Origin: Dechloromonas sp. Dech2017
GTDB taxonomy: Bacteria > Pseudomonadota > Gammaproteobacteria > Burkholderiales > Rhodocyclaceae
Reading direction: 5' to 3'
Assembly (NCBI GenBank): GCA_009469585.1
Contig: SSXW01000019.1
Location: forward strand, 1 to 64,000
DNA: 64,000 nt
Shown here: in pieces, positions 9,972-18,809 of the stretch
How the letters are laid out: each line of letters begins with the position of its first letter
How positions within the stretch are numbered: the first letter of the stretch is position 1
Translations under genes and position numbers: made by a program
Notes under the pieces: generated by a model
What the model was told of the DNA's origin: nothing
Database searches by the model: none
Seen by the model: the letters and a program-made list of their open reading frames with translations, nothing else

Positions 9972-12084
9972 AGTAATCCAGGCGCAGGCTGACCCACTGG
10001 CGGCGGTCGACCACGCGGTCATTCTCGCGGTCGGTGGTGTTCGACTTGTATTCGTTGTGCGCCCCGTTCAGCGACTGCACGGTATAGGCCAGTTCGCCGC
10101 CGAGCTTGCCCCAGCGGAAGGGGTAGCCGAGGCGGGCATCGACCCGATGGTATTTTTGCGACCAGGTATTCCTCGACCACTTCATCTTGTCCTGCCAGTA
10201 GCCAACCGCCGAGAACTCCAGGCCGTAGGGCAGTTTCTGCATCAGCATCAGCGAGGTGGTGCGGCGCGGCATCGAGCGCTCGGTCAGTTCATCGATCTCG
10301 GCAAAGCCGTCGGGCGTGCTCAGCGTGGACTTGGGGTAGGCCAGGGCGGCGTCGAGATAGGTGGCATCGATGTGCGCGAAGGCCTGGCTGAACACCAGCC
10401 GGGTCGGCTCGAAGGGCTGCCACTTGAACTGGTATTCGATGCCCTTGGTTACGACGTCCTGGATCGCCGTCCCGGTCGTCGGCACACTGTTGCTGGTGCG
10501 GTCGATATCGATGTTGAGGAGCCGGCCGCTGACCTTTTCCATGAACAGGCGAACGTCGAGGCTGCTGCGCCAGGCGCGCCAATCGCCGAGGTAGCCGATT
10601 TCCCAGGTATCCATGCGCTCCGAGGGCATGTCCTGATCGGCCCGGAGCTGATAGGTGACCAGGCTGGCCAAGGGGGCAAAATCGACGATGCAGGTCGATC
10701 CCGCCATATTCCCGGAAGGCCGACCGCCGGTCGTGCAGTAATTGCCGCGGTAATCGGTGATGCTGCCGGTCCGGTAGGCTCGCGAATAGCCGATGCGCAG
10801 CGTGTTTTCCGGCGTCACATGGAAATTGGCACTGGCCCGCGGCGTCAGGTGGAATCCGGCCAGCGAGTCGGTCTCGCCGGCGACGCCGGCATTACCGGTG
10901 AACCAGTTGGCGGGTCGCCACTCGAGGTTGCCGAAAATACGGCCGACCTCGCGATGCACATTGCCCTGGCCGGGCAGGATGTAGTCCGAACGCATCATGT
11001 CGTCGCGCCAGCTGGCCCCCCAGGCCAGGCGAGTCGATTGCAGAAACTGCGCGCTATGCAGCAGCTCGAGTTCGTGGCGGACACCGCGACCGCCCGTTTG
11101 ATCGATCCGGTAGGTCTTCAAGAAGGGCGGCGGCAAGGTCAGGTAGAAAGCGTCGTCCGACCTGTCCTCGGTGTAGGCGTAGCGGACCTGCAGGTCGGAG
11201 GTTGGCGAATAGACATGGCGCCAGACCAGTTGCAGGTAGTTGCCGGTCTGCCGCAAATCACGGATCGGATTGGTTTCCTGGCGCACCACTGCCGAGTAGC
11301 TGTTCGTCCGCCCGACTTCGGTCACCCCGACCACCTGGCCGAGGCTGAATTGCAGGCTGTCTCTCTCGGTCAACGCGAAATCCGAGCGAAAATCGAAAAG
11401 CCGGGAGTTGAAGGAATCCACCCAGTTCCCCCGGTTGGCCAGCGCATCGTCGTTCTGCTGGCGGTAGGTGAAGCGGAAATCGCCGGCCTCGCCCAGTTTG
11501 CCGCCGGCCCGCAGGCTGTAATCGCGGACGTTCTGGCTGCCGTAGTGGGTGGACACCGAGACGCCCCGGGTCAAGGCCGGGTCGACGGTGACGATGTTGA
11601 TCACGCCGAGGAAGGCATTGCTGCCGTAGGAAACGCCGTTGGCGCCGCGCACCACCTCGATGCGCTCGATGTCCTCGAGCGCCACCGGCATGGTCGCCCA
11701 GTTCACCCCGTTACCGAACAGCGGCGAATACATCGAGCGGCCGTCGATCAGCACCTGCACCCGCGGCGAATAATCCTCGTCGTTGAGGCCGTGGTAACTG
11801 ACGCGCGGCGGCTCGGTGGTGTTGGGATAGGTCTGGAAGCCGGGAACCAGCCGGAACAGGTCGTTCAGGCTGCGCACGCCAGAGGCCTTGATCATGTCGC
11901 GATCGATCACCGTCACCGCCGTCGGCGCGTCGGCCAGGCGTTGCGGCAGGCGGCTGACCGAAGCCACCACCGGCAATTCGCTGAAATAGGCGCTCTCGTC
12001 GACGGCCAGCGCCGACCCGCCCGCCCAGGCACCAGCCAGCGCCGCCGCCAGCCCGCGGGCCGCCCCCCTGCCCAAACTGCGCAT
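9970..12084 (-). CDS. TonB-dependent outer-membrane receptor
   Basis: This 704-residue outer-membrane transporter has a signal peptide ending near ALA (about residue 27). A plug domain follows (APTAVTVIDRDMIKASG, LIDGRSMYSP and the ERIEVVRGANGVSYGSNAF signature), then a 22-strand barrel ending in an aromatic residue (SLRLDY). The substrate cannot be read from the sequence; the plug resembles receptors of the vitamin/haem/siderophore superfamily. The chosen start shares one base with the stop of the upstream PilZ gene, so the two form an operon. The neighbouring GGDEF protein and binding protein suggest a link between uptake and c-di-GMP. Confidence 0.92.
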   Translation of the reverse strand: MRSLGRGAARGLAAALAGAWAGGSALAVDESAYFSELPVVASVSRLPQRLADAPTAVTVIDRDMIKASGVRSLNDLFRLVPGFQTYPNTTEPPRVSYHGLNDEDYSPRVQVLIDGRSMYSPLFGNGVNWATMPVALEDIERIEVVRGANGVSYGSNAFLGVINIVTVDPALTRGVSVSTHYGSQNVRDYSLRAGGKLGEAGDFRFTYRQQNDDALANRGNWVDSFNSRLFDFRSDFALTERDSLQFSLGQVVGVTEVGRTNSYSAVVRQETNPIRDLRQTGNYLQLVWRHVYSPTSDLQVRYAYTEDRSDDAFYLTLPPPFLKTYRIDQTGGRGVRHELELLHSAQFLQSTRLAWGASWRDDMMRSDYILPGQGNVHREVGRIFGNLEWRPANWFTGNAGVAGETDSLAGFHLTPRASANFHVTPENTLRIGYSRAYRTGSITDYRGNYCTTGGRPSGNMAGSTCIVDFAPLASLVTYQLRADQDMPSERMDTWEIGYLGDWRAWRSSLDVRLFMEKVSGRLLNIDIDRTSNSVPTTGTAIQDVVTKGIEYQFKWQPFEPTRLVFSQAFAHIDATYLDAALAYPKSTLSTPDGFAEIDELTERSMPRRTTSLMLMQKLPYGLEFSAVGYWQDKMKWSRNTWSQKYHRVDARLGYPFRWGKLGGELAYTVQSLNGAHNEYKSNTTDRENDRVVDRRQWVSLRLDY

Positions 12085-12689
12085 CACGCCCCCGATTCCG
12101 TCTTGTGGTTGTTCCCCGGGCTGGCCATGGCCTGCTGCCAGGCTTCGGCAAAGCACGCCGACTGATCGCCGACCACCACCCGGTGCCGCGTCGTGGCCAC
12201 CACGCAGAGGGCCAGCCCGGCCTGGTCGACCGCAGTGACCCCCTCGACATCGAGTTCATCGACCCCGACCCGGGTCAGCGCATGCATGAAATCGCTGCGC
12301 AAAGAGCCGGTCAGCCCGCCGGTGATGCGCATGATCTTCCGGCCGCCGCTTTCCCGCACGGCGAGGATGGACGCATGACCGGAAGCCAGCGCCGCGGCGA
12401 TGGCGTCGTCGATCATCACCTGGTTGATCGGACCGGGCTGGAAGCGCATGCCGAACAGGTTGCCGACCCGGCTGACCACGCTGGCCGGTACGTCGATCAG
12501 CGGCGAGCCGAACAGGCTGAATTCGCAGCCGGCGGTGCGCGAAATCTCGAGCGGCATCTCGGTGCGCACCATCAGGCCCGACAGCGACAGGTTCTCGATC
12601 AGGCCCTGGCCGACGGCGCCGCCGAATCCGATTTTCACCGTCGGCAACAAGCCGAAACGAATGCGTTGATGGCGGCGCTGTTCCAGCAT
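12084..12689 (-). CDS. PilZ-domain protein with a C-terminal STAS-like part
   Basis: PilZ domains bind c-di-GMP. This 201-residue protein has both required motifs: RxxxR as R5-R9 in EQRRHQRIRF, and NxSxxG as NLSLSG (33-38). After about residue 105 the sequence changes to a second domain. It contains DVEGVTAVDQAGLALCVV, resembling the STAS/MlaB pattern in which a small anti-sigma-type fold interacts with partner proteins. The gene is immediately upstream of, and overlaps, the TonB receptor gene. The PilZ part is well supported; the STAS reading is weaker. Confidence 0.85.
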   Translation of the reverse strand: MLEQRRHQRIRFGLLPTVKIGFGGAVGQGLIENLSLSGLMVRTEMPLEISRTAGCEFSLFGSPLIDVPASVVSRVGNLFGMRFQPGPINQVMIDDAIAAALASGHASILAVRESGGRKIMRITGGLTGSLRSDFMHALTRVGVDELDVEGVTAVDQAGLALCVVATTRHRVVVGDQSACFAEAWQQAMASPGNNHKTESGA

Positions 12690-12830
12690 GATGGCCAGAT
12701 CTTTCCAGAAGGTTGTTTCGGCAGGATTTTAACAAATTCTTGCGCCCCTACGACCAACTGCATAGCCACTAGGCTTCATTGACTTTTGCCGCCCCCCTCG
12801 GTATTGTCCGCACAAGCTGGAAACACTTCA

Positions 12831-12885
12831 GCGGCGCCGATTTGAACTCTGATTGCGGGCGCATACAAATACAGCTAAAACGGGA
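12831..12885 (+). ncRNA. SAM-II riboswitch
   Basis: The metX leader shows the compact SAM-II layout. A short P1 stem (GGCGCC pairing with GGGCGC) encloses a loop beginning GATTTGAACTCTGATTGC. It is followed by an A-rich segment and the nearly invariant AGCTAAAACGGG that closes the pseudoknot back into the loop. SAM-II motifs occur upstream of metA/metX-type genes in alpha- and some other proteobacteria (family knowledge). SAM binding should repress metX. An intrinsic terminator follows directly. Confidence 0.85.
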
Positions 12886-12889
12886 ACCG

Positions 12890-12927
12890 CCCAGTTCGCG
12901 TTTTTCAGCCAACTGGGTTTTTGTTTT
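12890..12927 (+). terminator. Intrinsic terminator/attenuator behind the SAM-II aptamer
   Basis: A CCCAGTT / AACTGGG stem (12890-12896 and 12911-12917) is followed by TTTTTGTTTT. It begins five bases after the pseudoknot and ends just before the CAGGAA ribosome site of metX, so it looks like the expression platform of the riboswitch. That would make control transcriptional here. Confidence 0.75.
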
Positions 12928-12937
12928 CAGGAACAGC

Positions 12938-14062
12938 ATGTCAGGACAATCCGTCGGCGCCGTCCAGCCACAGCGCGCCCACTTCGACCAGCCGCTGCAT
13001 CTGCGCAGCGGCGGCGTACTGCCAGCCTACGATCTGGTCTACGAGACCTATGGCACGCTCAATGCCGCCAAGTCGAACGCCATCCTGGTCTGCCACGCCC
13101 TCTCCGGCCACCACCACCTGGCCGGCCACTACGCCGACCAGCCCAACAACATCGGCTGGTGGGACAACATCGTCGGCCCCGGACGACCACTCGACACCGA
13201 CAAATTCTTCATCGTCGCCCTCAACAATCCGGGCGGCTGCCATGGCTCGACCGGCCCGTCGTCGATCAACCCGGCCACCGGCAAGCCCTGGGGCGCCGCC
13301 TTCCCCATCGTCGCCGTCAACGACTGGGTGCACGCCCAGGCCCGCCTGGCCGACCGCCTCGGCATCGACACCTGGGCCGCCGTCATGGGCGGCAGCCTGG
13401 GCGGCATGCAGGCCCTGCGCTGGAGCATCACCTACCCGGAGCGCGTCCGCCACGCCATCGTCATCGCCGCCGCCCCCAAGCTGTCGGCGCAGAACATCGC
13501 CTTCAACGACGTCGCCCGCCAGGCCATCCTGACCGACCCCGACTTCCACGGCGGCAACTACTACGAGCACAACACCCGCCCGGTGCGCGGCCTGCGCCTG
13601 GCCCGCATGCTTGGCCACATCACCTACCTGTCGGACGACCAGATGGGCGAGAAATTTGGCCGCGAGCTGCGCAACACTGCCTTTTCCTTCGGCTTCGACG
13701 TCGAATTCGAGGTCGAATCCTACCTGCGCTACCAGGGCGACAAGTTCGCCGGCCATTTCGACGCCAACACCTACCTGCTGATGACCAAGGCGCTCGATTA
13801 TTTCGACCCGGCCCGCGAAGACAACGGCGACCTGAAGGCGACCATGGCCCGCACCAAGGCCAATTTCCTGATCGCCTCGTTCTCGACCGACTGGCGGTTC
13901 ACCCCGGCCCGCTCCAAGGAAATCGTCGCCGCCCTGCTCGCCGCCGGGCGCAACGTTTCCTACGCCGAAATCGACCTCAACTTCGGCCACGATTCCTTCC
14001 TGATGGAAGATGCTCATTACCACGGCATCGTCGGCGCCTACCTGGGGAACATCAAGCTATGA
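12938..14062 (+). CDS. metX: Homoserine O-acyltransferase MetX
   Basis: MetX is an alpha/beta-hydrolase that activates homoserine for methionine synthesis by O-acetylation or, in many MetW-linked enzymes, O-succinylation. The 374-residue protein has the nucleophile S153 in MGGSLGGMQ, the histidine of NFGHDSFL near residue 351, and the CHALSGHHH and [12 protein letters not shown] loops around the oxyanion hole. I chose the ATG after CAGGAACAGC; the longer frame would start inside the riboswitch. The acyl donor cannot be decided by eye. The stop overlaps metW by four bases. Confidence 0.95.
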   Translation: MSGQSVGAVQPQRAHFDQPLHLRSGGVLPAYDLVYETYGTLNAAKSNAILVCHALSGHHHLAGHYADQPNNIGWWDNIVGPGRPLDTDKFFIVALNNPGGCHGSTGPSSINPATGKPWGAAFPIVAVNDWVHAQARLADRLGIDTWAAVMGGSLGGMQALRWSITYPERVRHAIVIAAAPKLSAQNIAFNDVARQAILTDPDFHGGNYYEHNTRPVRGLRLARMLGHITYLSDDQMGEKFGRELRNTAFSFGFDVEFEVESYLRYQGDKFAGHFDANTYLLMTKALDYFDPAREDNGDLKATMARTKANFLIASFSTDWRFTPARSKEIVAALLAAGRNVSYAEIDLNFGHDSFLMEDAHYHGIVGAYLGNIKL

Positions 14063-14658
14063 CGCACACCCTCGGCCGCCCCGATTTCGATGTCATCGCC
14101 GCCTGGGTCGAACCCGGCCACCGCGTGCTCGACCTCGGCTGCGGCGACGGCACCCTGCTAAGGCATCTGATCGACACCCGCGGCGTGCATGGCGTCGGTG
14201 TCGAGATCGACGATGCCAACGTGCTGGCCGCGATAAAAAACAACATCAACATCATCCAGGGCAACCTCGAGCGCGGCCTTGAGGTGTTCGCCGACCAGGC
14301 CTTCGATCACGTCGTGCTGTCGCGCACCCTGCAGACGGTGCGCCACACCGAGGAAATCCTCCGCGAAATGCTGCGCGTCGGCCGCGAAGCCGTTGTTTCC
14401 TTCCCCAATTTCGCCTACTGGAAGAACCTGCGCTCGGTCCTCGACGGCCACATGCCGGTCTCCGAAGACCTGCCCTACGCGTGGTACGACACGCCCAACG
14501 TCCGCTTCTTCACGCTGCTCGATTTCGAGGCGCTGTGCGCCAAGATGGGCCTGGTCATCCGTGAGCGCAGCGTGCTCGACGAGGAGGGCAACGCCGTTAC
14601 CGGCGAGGTCAATTTCCTGGGCAGCCTTGCCGTCTACCGCCTGACCCAAGCTCGCTGA
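14059..14658 (+). CDS. metW: Methionine biosynthesis protein MetW
   Basis: MetW is a class I methyltransferase-fold protein that accompanies MetX in many proteobacteria and is needed for full homoserine acyltransferase activity. The 199-residue protein has the SAM-type glycine motif [12 protein letters not shown] (about 20-31), the acidic motif GVEID and the family-specific [11 protein letters not shown] and [15 protein letters not shown] segments. It overlaps metX by four bases and shares one base with the next gene, so the three form one transcript under the SAM-II riboswitch. Confidence 0.95.
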   Translation: MTHTLGRPDFDVIAAWVEPGHRVLDLGCGDGTLLRHLIDTRGVHGVGVEIDDANVLAAIKNNINIIQGNLERGLEVFADQAFDHVVLSRTLQTVRHTEEILREMLRVGREAVVSFPNFAYWKNLRSVLDGHMPVSEDLPYAWYDTPNVRFFTLLDFEALCAKMGLVIRERSVLDEEGNAVTGEVNFLGSLAVYRLTQAR

Positions 14659-15929
14659 TGCCCGCCTGGCTGAAGGTGCTCCTCAACCGGCGGATGCTGA
14701 TCTGCATCTTCACCGGTTTCGCCTCCGGGCTGCCCCTCTACCTGCTGCTCAACCTGCTGCCCGCCTGGCTGAAGACGGAAGGCCTCTCCCTGAAGGCGAT
14801 CGGCGCTTTCGCGCTGATCCAGTTTCCCTACACCTGGAAGTTCCTGTGGGCGCCGCTACTCGATCGCTACGGCATCCTGCCTTGGCTGGGTCGGCGGCGC
14901 AGCTGGATGCTCGTTTCGCAGGTCGGCCTGATCGCCGCCATCGGCTGGCTCGGCCAGTTGTCGCCGGTCGACCATCTGCCGCTAGTCGTCGGCCTGACCG
15001 CCTGCCTGGCCTTTCTGTCGGCCACCCAGGACATCGCCCTCGATGCCTTCCGCCGGGAGATCCTGCCCGACGAGGAGTTGGGCCTGGGCAACGCCGTCCA
15101 TGTCAATGCCTACCGCATCGCCGGACTGGTGCCCGGCTCGCTGTCGCTGATCCTGGCCGACCACCTGCCGTGGAGCCAGGTTTTCGTCATCGCCGCCGCC
15201 TTCATGCTGCCCGGGCTGGTCATGACCCTGCTGGTCAAGGAACCGCTGGCCGCCGCCGGTACCCCGCGCACGCTGCGCGACGCGGTAGTCGAGCCTTTCC
15301 GCGAGTTTTTCGGCCGGCATGGCGTGCAGTCGGCGCTACTCGTTCTCGCCTTCCTGTTCTTCTACAAGTTGGGCGACTCGCTGTGCACGGCGCTGGCCAC
15401 TCCCTTCTACCTCGACATGGGCTACAGCAAGACGGAAATCGGCATCATCGCCAAGAATGCCGGGTTGTGGCCGATGGTCTTCGGCGCCATCCTCGGCGGC
15501 ATCTGGATGATCAAGCTGGGCATCAACCGGGCTTTGTGGCTGTTCGGCGTCGTCCAGTTCGTCACCATCCTCGGCTTCGTCTGGATGGCCTGGCTCGGCC
15601 CCGGCGAATCGAATGCCACGCGGCTGTTCGTCCTGGCCACGGTGATCGCCGGCGAGGCGATCGGTGCCGGCCTCGGCACCACGGCCTTCGTCGCCTTCAT
15701 GGCACGGTCGACCCACCCCGCTTATACGGCGACCCAGCTGGCCCTGTTCACCAGCCTGATGGCGATTCCCCGCACTTTCATCAACGCCACGGCGGGCTGG
15801 CTGGTCGAAGCCATGGGGTGGACCAACTTTTTCTGGTTCTGCTTCGTGCTGGCCATGCCCGGCATGCTGCTCCTGCTCAAGGTTGCCCCCTGGAACGAGA
15901 ACCGGGAAGCCATCAGGGCCACTGCCTGA
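14658..15929 (+). CDS. ampG: AmpG-type muropeptide MFS transporter
   Basis: This is a 423-residue, roughly 12-helix major-facilitator transporter. The opening GFASGLPLYLLLNLLPAWLK and the motifs QFPYTWKFLWAPLLDRY, ATQDIALDAFRREIL and LGTTAFVAFMARSTHP are typical of AmpG. AmpG imports anhydro-muropeptides from the periplasm for peptidoglycan recycling. The ATG overlaps the metW stop (TGATG), so it is translated from the methionine transcript, with no evident functional link. It faces the small membrane-protein operon convergently. Confidence 0.88.
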   Translation: MPAWLKVLLNRRMLICIFTGFASGLPLYLLLNLLPAWLKTEGLSLKAIGAFALIQFPYTWKFLWAPLLDRYGILPWLGRRRSWMLVSQVGLIAAIGWLGQLSPVDHLPLVVGLTACLAFLSATQDIALDAFRREILPDEELGLGNAVHVNAYRIAGLVPGSLSLILADHLPWSQVFVIAAAFMLPGLVMTLLVKEPLAAAGTPRTLRDAVVEPFREFFGRHGVQSALLVLAFLFFYKLGDSLCTALATPFYLDMGYSKTEIGIIAKNAGLWPMVFGAILGGIWMIKLGINRALWLFGVVQFVTILGFVWMAWLGPGESNATRLFVLATVIAGEAIGAGLGTTAFVAFMARSTHPAYTATQLALFTSLMAIPRTFINATAGWLVEAMGWTNFFWFCFVLAMPGMLLLLKVAPWNENREAIRATA

Positions 15930-15936
15930 GAGCGGC

Positions 15937-16245
15937 TCAATCCGGCCGCTTATGGCGTCGCCGGTCCAGCCACCAGGCATAGACCGGCAGAATCAGGACC
16001 GAGCCAGGTAACAATAGTAAGATCAGATAGGGCGACAGATGGGCCATGCGCCGCAGGTGGCCGTGCAATTCCTGGCGCTCATCGGGCGTCCACTGGCCGC
16101 CATTCCTGGCCTTCATCAGCAAGGGCATGACAGTTCGGGTCGCCGTCAATTCGGCCCGCAGATGCTGGGCTTCGCGTTGCTGCGACAAGACCATCCGTCG
16201 CCACCAAGGCGGCGGCTGCGCCTCGCGAACCTCAGCATCGGCCAC
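15937..16245 (-). CDS. Small membrane-associated protein, last gene of the Yqj-like operon
   Basis: I do not firmly recognise this protein of about 102 residues. The second half has a helix-forming charged region (WTPDERQELHGHLRRM) followed by SPYLILLLLPGSVLILPVYAWW, one hydrophobic segment with an LPGS...LP pattern and a basic tail (LDRRRHKR). The pattern recalls LETM1-like membrane segments. I chose a GTG that starts two bases after the yqjK-like stop; a TTG two codons earlier, or an ATG 17 codons later, are alternatives. Confidence 0.55.
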   Translation of the reverse strand: MADAEVREAQPPPWWRRMVLSQQREAQHLRAELTATRTVMPLLMKARNGGQWTPDERQELHGHLRRMAHLSPYLILLLLPGSVLILPVYAWWLDRRRHKRPD

Positions 16246-16247
16246 GG

Positions 16248-16541
16248 TCAACCCGCCCTGGCCAATGATTTCTTGATGGCCTGCCAACCCCGCCACAGGA
16301 AAAAGCTGCGCTGCGCCCAGCGCCAGGCCCGACGCGGGCGGGCCACGACGACTGCCGTGACGGCAAGGCCGACAGCAGCCGGGTGATGCTTCAGCCAATC
16401 GACGCCCTTGAGCACCTGGTCGCCCCGGGCCAGCGCGCTTTCGATCGGCTCGACCTCCTTCGACAACAGGCGGCGTTGCTCGTCGATACGCACCTTGAGC
16501 GCGCCATGGCGGGTCGCCAGAAGGAGCGCCTTGCGATTCAT
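16248..16541 (-). CDS. YqjK-like family protein
   Basis: This is a 97-residue basic protein resembling the YqjK-like family. That family sits in an operon with YqjD- and YqjE-type membrane proteins in many gamma- and betaproteobacteria. It has an N-terminal charged helix (LKVRIDEQRRLLSKEVEPIES), the motif GVDWLKHHPAAVGLAVTAVVVARPRRAWRW spanning a probable membrane segment, and a short tail. Its start overlaps the yqjE-like stop by four bases. Function is unknown; related operons are induced in stress or stationary phase. Confidence 0.75.
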   Translation of the reverse strand: MNRKALLLATRHGALKVRIDEQRRLLSKEVEPIESALARGDQVLKGVDWLKHHPAAVGLAVTAVVVARPRRAWRWAQRSFFLWRGWQAIKKSLARAG

Positions 16542-16945
16542 TCGGACTTGTTGCGATAGCGACGCAATTGCGCCATGTCATCCTCGAGTTCGGAAAGGCT
16601 GGCCTTGAACATCTTGCTGGGCTGCGCCGCCTGGCGTTTCAGCGAAGCGACGAGGATCAAGCCGCCGCCGATGAACAAGGCGGCGAACAGGCCGAAGACC
16701 AAGATTCGCTGCTCCCAGAAGGCCAGGGCCAGGCAAAACACCGCCATGATGACGCCGACCGCCAGCAGGAATGCGGCGCCGATCGCCTTCGACCACATCG
16801 ACATGAGGCGGAGCTTCTCCTCCTCGAGTTCGACGATCAGCAATTCGGCCCGCGTCTTGCCGATGGCAAGCAGCGTCGCCAGCGTCTCCTTCAAGGCGGC
16901 GAACAGACCCTTGCGGTCCGTATCGCCGCCTGCCGGTGTCGTCAT
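16538..16945 (-). CDS. Phage-holin-like family membrane protein (YqjE type)
   Basis: The 135-residue protein has an N-terminal cytoplasmic helix with the KTRAELLIVELEEEKLRL pattern, then two membrane helices (about 54-74 and 82-104) and a charged tail. This is the Phage_holin_3_6/YqjE family arrangement. Despite the name, chromosomal members in this operon are not part of a prophage. It is the second gene after the YqjD/ElaB-like gene and overlaps the next one. Confidence 0.85.
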   Translation of the reverse strand: MTTPAGGDTDRKGLFAALKETLATLLAIGKTRAELLIVELEEEKLRLMSMWSKAIGAAFLLAVGVIMAVFCLALAFWEQRILVFGLFAALFIGGGLILVASLKRQAAQPSKMFKASLSELEDDMAQLRRYRNKSE

Positions 16946-16949
16946 CCGC

Positions 16950-17264
16950 TTAACGGCGGCCGATCAGCACGCCCAGGGCCAGGCCGAGCGCAGCGGCGAC
17001 GCCGACTGCCTTCCACGGCTCCTCGTGCACGAAATCGTCGGTAGCCCGGGCGGCCGCCTTGGTTTTGTCGACCAGCGCGACTTCCATGTCGATGACGCGC
17101 TCCTTGGCATCGCGCAGGCGAACGCCCAGACGCTCGCGCAACTCGCTGACCTTTTCGCCGGCCGAACCGGCGGTGGCACGCAGCAACTCTTCGGTATCGG
17201 AAATGACGACCTTGAGATCGGAAACCAGCTTTTCCTTGTTGGCAGCATTCATTTGTTCGGACAT
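16950..17264 (-). CDS. ElaB/YqjD/DUF883 family membrane-anchored protein
   Basis: This 104-residue protein has a long amphipathic helical region (about residues 5-75), the EEPWKAVGVAAALGLALGVLIGRR C-terminal anchor (split here as EEPWKAVGVAAALG then LALGVLIGRR), and a basic end. Members of the ElaB/YqjD group are tail-anchored and can bind ribosomes at the inner membrane in stationary phase. It is the first gene of a four-gene operon. Upstream lie about 80 bases without a gene, in which a weak dispersed-element-like stretch occurs. Confidence 0.85.
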   Translation of the reverse strand: MSEQMNAANKEKLVSDLKVVISDTEELLRATAGSAGEKVSELRERLGVRLRDAKERVIDMEVALVDKTKAAARATDDFVHEEPWKAVGVAAALGLALGVLIGRR

Positions 17265-17342
17265 TTTCTCTACCTCGTTGGACAGTTACGCAGGTTTATA
17301 GGGTAAACCGGTAATGCGGCGAAATCAATTCAATCGGGATGC

Positions 17343-18122
17343 TCACAAGCCTTCGTAATCGACGGTCAGTGGTGCGTGATCGGAAAATCGTTCGGCTTTA
17401 TAGACCGTGGCCTGGCGGGCCGAGGCGGCAATTTTCGGGGTGGCGATCTGGTAATCGATCCGCCACCCGACATTCTTGGCCCAGGCCTGGCCGCGGTTGC
17501 TCCACCACGTGTAGCATTCTTCGCCGGCTTGCGGATACAGCTTGCGATAGACATCGACCCAGCCCTGCTCGTCGAACACCCGACTGAGCCAGGCGCGTTC
17601 CTCGGGCAGGAAGCCGGAGTTCTTGCGGTTGGACTTCCAGTTTTTCAGGTCGATTTCCTGGTGGGCGATGTTCCAGTCGCCGCACAGCACGATTTCCCGG
17701 CCTTCGTCGCGCAAACCCTGCAAATGTGGCAGGAAGGCGTCGAGAAAGCGGAACTTGGCCTCCTGGCGTTCGGGCGACGACGAGCCGGATGGGAGGTACA
17801 GCGAAATCACCGACAAATTATCGAAATCGGCGCGCAAATAACGTCCTTCGGCGTCGAACTCGCCCCCGTCGAAACCTTCGACCACCCGGTCCGGTCGCTT
17901 CCGGCTCCAGATGCCGACGCCGCTGTAACCCTTCTTCTCGGCGCAGTGGTAGGCGGCATGCATCCCGGACGGGGCGAGCATTTCCGCCGACAGATCGGGC
18001 AACTGGGCCTTCAGTTCCTGCAGGCAGACGACATCGGCATTGTTGGCGGCGATCCAGGGCAGCACATTTTTGCTCCAGGCGGAGCGGATACCATTGAGGT
18101 TCAGGGATATGATGCGTAACAT
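17343..18122 (-). CDS. xth: Exodeoxyribonuclease III
   Basis: This is an AP endonuclease and 3'-5' exonuclease for base-excision repair. The 259-residue protein shows the EEP-family motifs in order: LNLNGIRSAW (Asn metal ligand), CLQELKAQ (catalytic Glu), the Y and GVGIWSRK region, CGDWNIAHQEIDL (D and N), and the terminal FSDHAPLTVDY (Asp-His). I used the ATG that begins MLRIISLN; the longer frame upstream overlaps pyrE. It is divergent from pyrE, with about 45 bases between the starts. Confidence 0.95.
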   Translation of the reverse strand: MLRIISLNLNGIRSAWSKNVLPWIAANNADVVCLQELKAQLPDLSAEMLAPSGMHAAYHCAEKKGYSGVGIWSRKRPDRVVEGFDGGEFDAEGRYLRADFDNLSVISLYLPSGSSSPERQEAKFRFLDAFLPHLQGLRDEGREIVLCGDWNIAHQEIDLKNWKSNRKNSGFLPEERAWLSRVFDEQGWVDVYRKLYPQAGEECYTWWSNRGQAWAKNVGWRIDYQIATPKIAASARQATVYKAERFSDHAPLTVDYEGL

Positions 18123-18167
18123 TGTGTTCAAACTGGCCCGAACTAGCGGCCGCAGGAATAGGAAAAC

Positions 18168-18809
18168 ATGGATTTTCGTCAGGATTTCATCGAATTTGCC
18201 GTCGACCGCCAGGTTTTGCGCTTCGGCGAATTCAAGACCAAGGCCGGCCGGCTGTCGCCTTACTTCTTCAATGCCGGCTTGTTCAACGACGGCAATTCGC
18301 TCGGCCAGCTGGCTGGATTCTACGCCAAAGCCGCCCAGGCCAGCGACCTCCGCTTCGACATGCTGTTCGGTCCGGCCTACAAGGGCATTCCGCTGGTCGC
18401 GGCGATCGCCATCGCCCTCGCCGGGCGCGGCAGCAACTACCCGTTCGCCTACAACCGCAAGGAAGCCAAGGATCACGGCGAGGGCGGCAGCATCGTCGGG
18501 GCGGCCCTGGCCGGCCGGGTGCTGATCGTCGACGACGTGATTTCGGCCGGCACCTCGGTGCGCGAGTCGGTGGAACTGATTCGCGCCGCCGGCGCCACGC
18601 CGGCCGGCGTGCTGATCGCCCTCGACCGCCAGGAACGCGGCCAGGGCGAGCTTTCGGCCGTCCAGGAAGTGCAGCGCGACTACGGCATCCCGGTGGTCGC
18701 CGTGGCCGGGCTCAAGGACCTGATGACATTTCTTGCCGGTCGACCGGATTTCGCAGCATATCGCCAGGCCGTTGCCGCCTACCGCGAGCAATACGGTGTC
18801 GACGCCTAA
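18168..18809 (+). CDS. pyrE: Orotate phosphoribosyltransferase
   Basis: PyrE converts orotate and PRPP to OMP in pyrimidine synthesis. The 213-residue length is normal. Landmarks are [19 protein letters not shown] at the N-terminus, the [10 protein letters not shown] motif, the flexible loop [13 protein letters not shown] and the PRPP-binding motif [13 protein letters not shown]. It overlaps the next reading frame by 14 bases. Confidence 0.96.
   Translation: MDFRQDFIEFAVDRQVLRFGEFKTKAGRLSPYFFNAGLFNDGNSLGQLAGFYAKAAQASDLRFDMLFGPAYKGIPLVAAIAIALAGRGSNYPFAYNRKEAKDHGEGGSIVGAALAGRVLIVDDVISAGTSVRESVELIRAAGATPAGVLIALDRQERGQGELSAVQEVQRDYGIPVVAVAGLKDLMTFLAGRPDFAAYRQAVAAYREQYGVDA

Noticed and set aside
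11366-11403. Further dispersed-element copy in the TonB receptor gene
   Set aside because: CGGTCAACGCGAAATCC and GAAAATCGAAAA resemble the element, but the beta-barrel strand sequence is normal and the core is broken; not counted.
16538-16945. Prophage holin
   Set aside because: The holin-like family name applies to chromosomal YqjE-type proteins. The gene is in a conserved YqjD/YqjE/YqjK operon and no other phage gene is present.
17294-17335. Dispersed-element-like stretch upstream of the ElaB/YqjD-type gene
   Set aside because: GGTAAACCGGTAATGCGGCGAAATC is only partly similar, with no GTCRAC; too weak to count.
18733-18760. GCCGGTCGACCGG in pyrE
   Set aside because: No A-tracts follow and the encoded residues are normal for the PyrE C-terminus.
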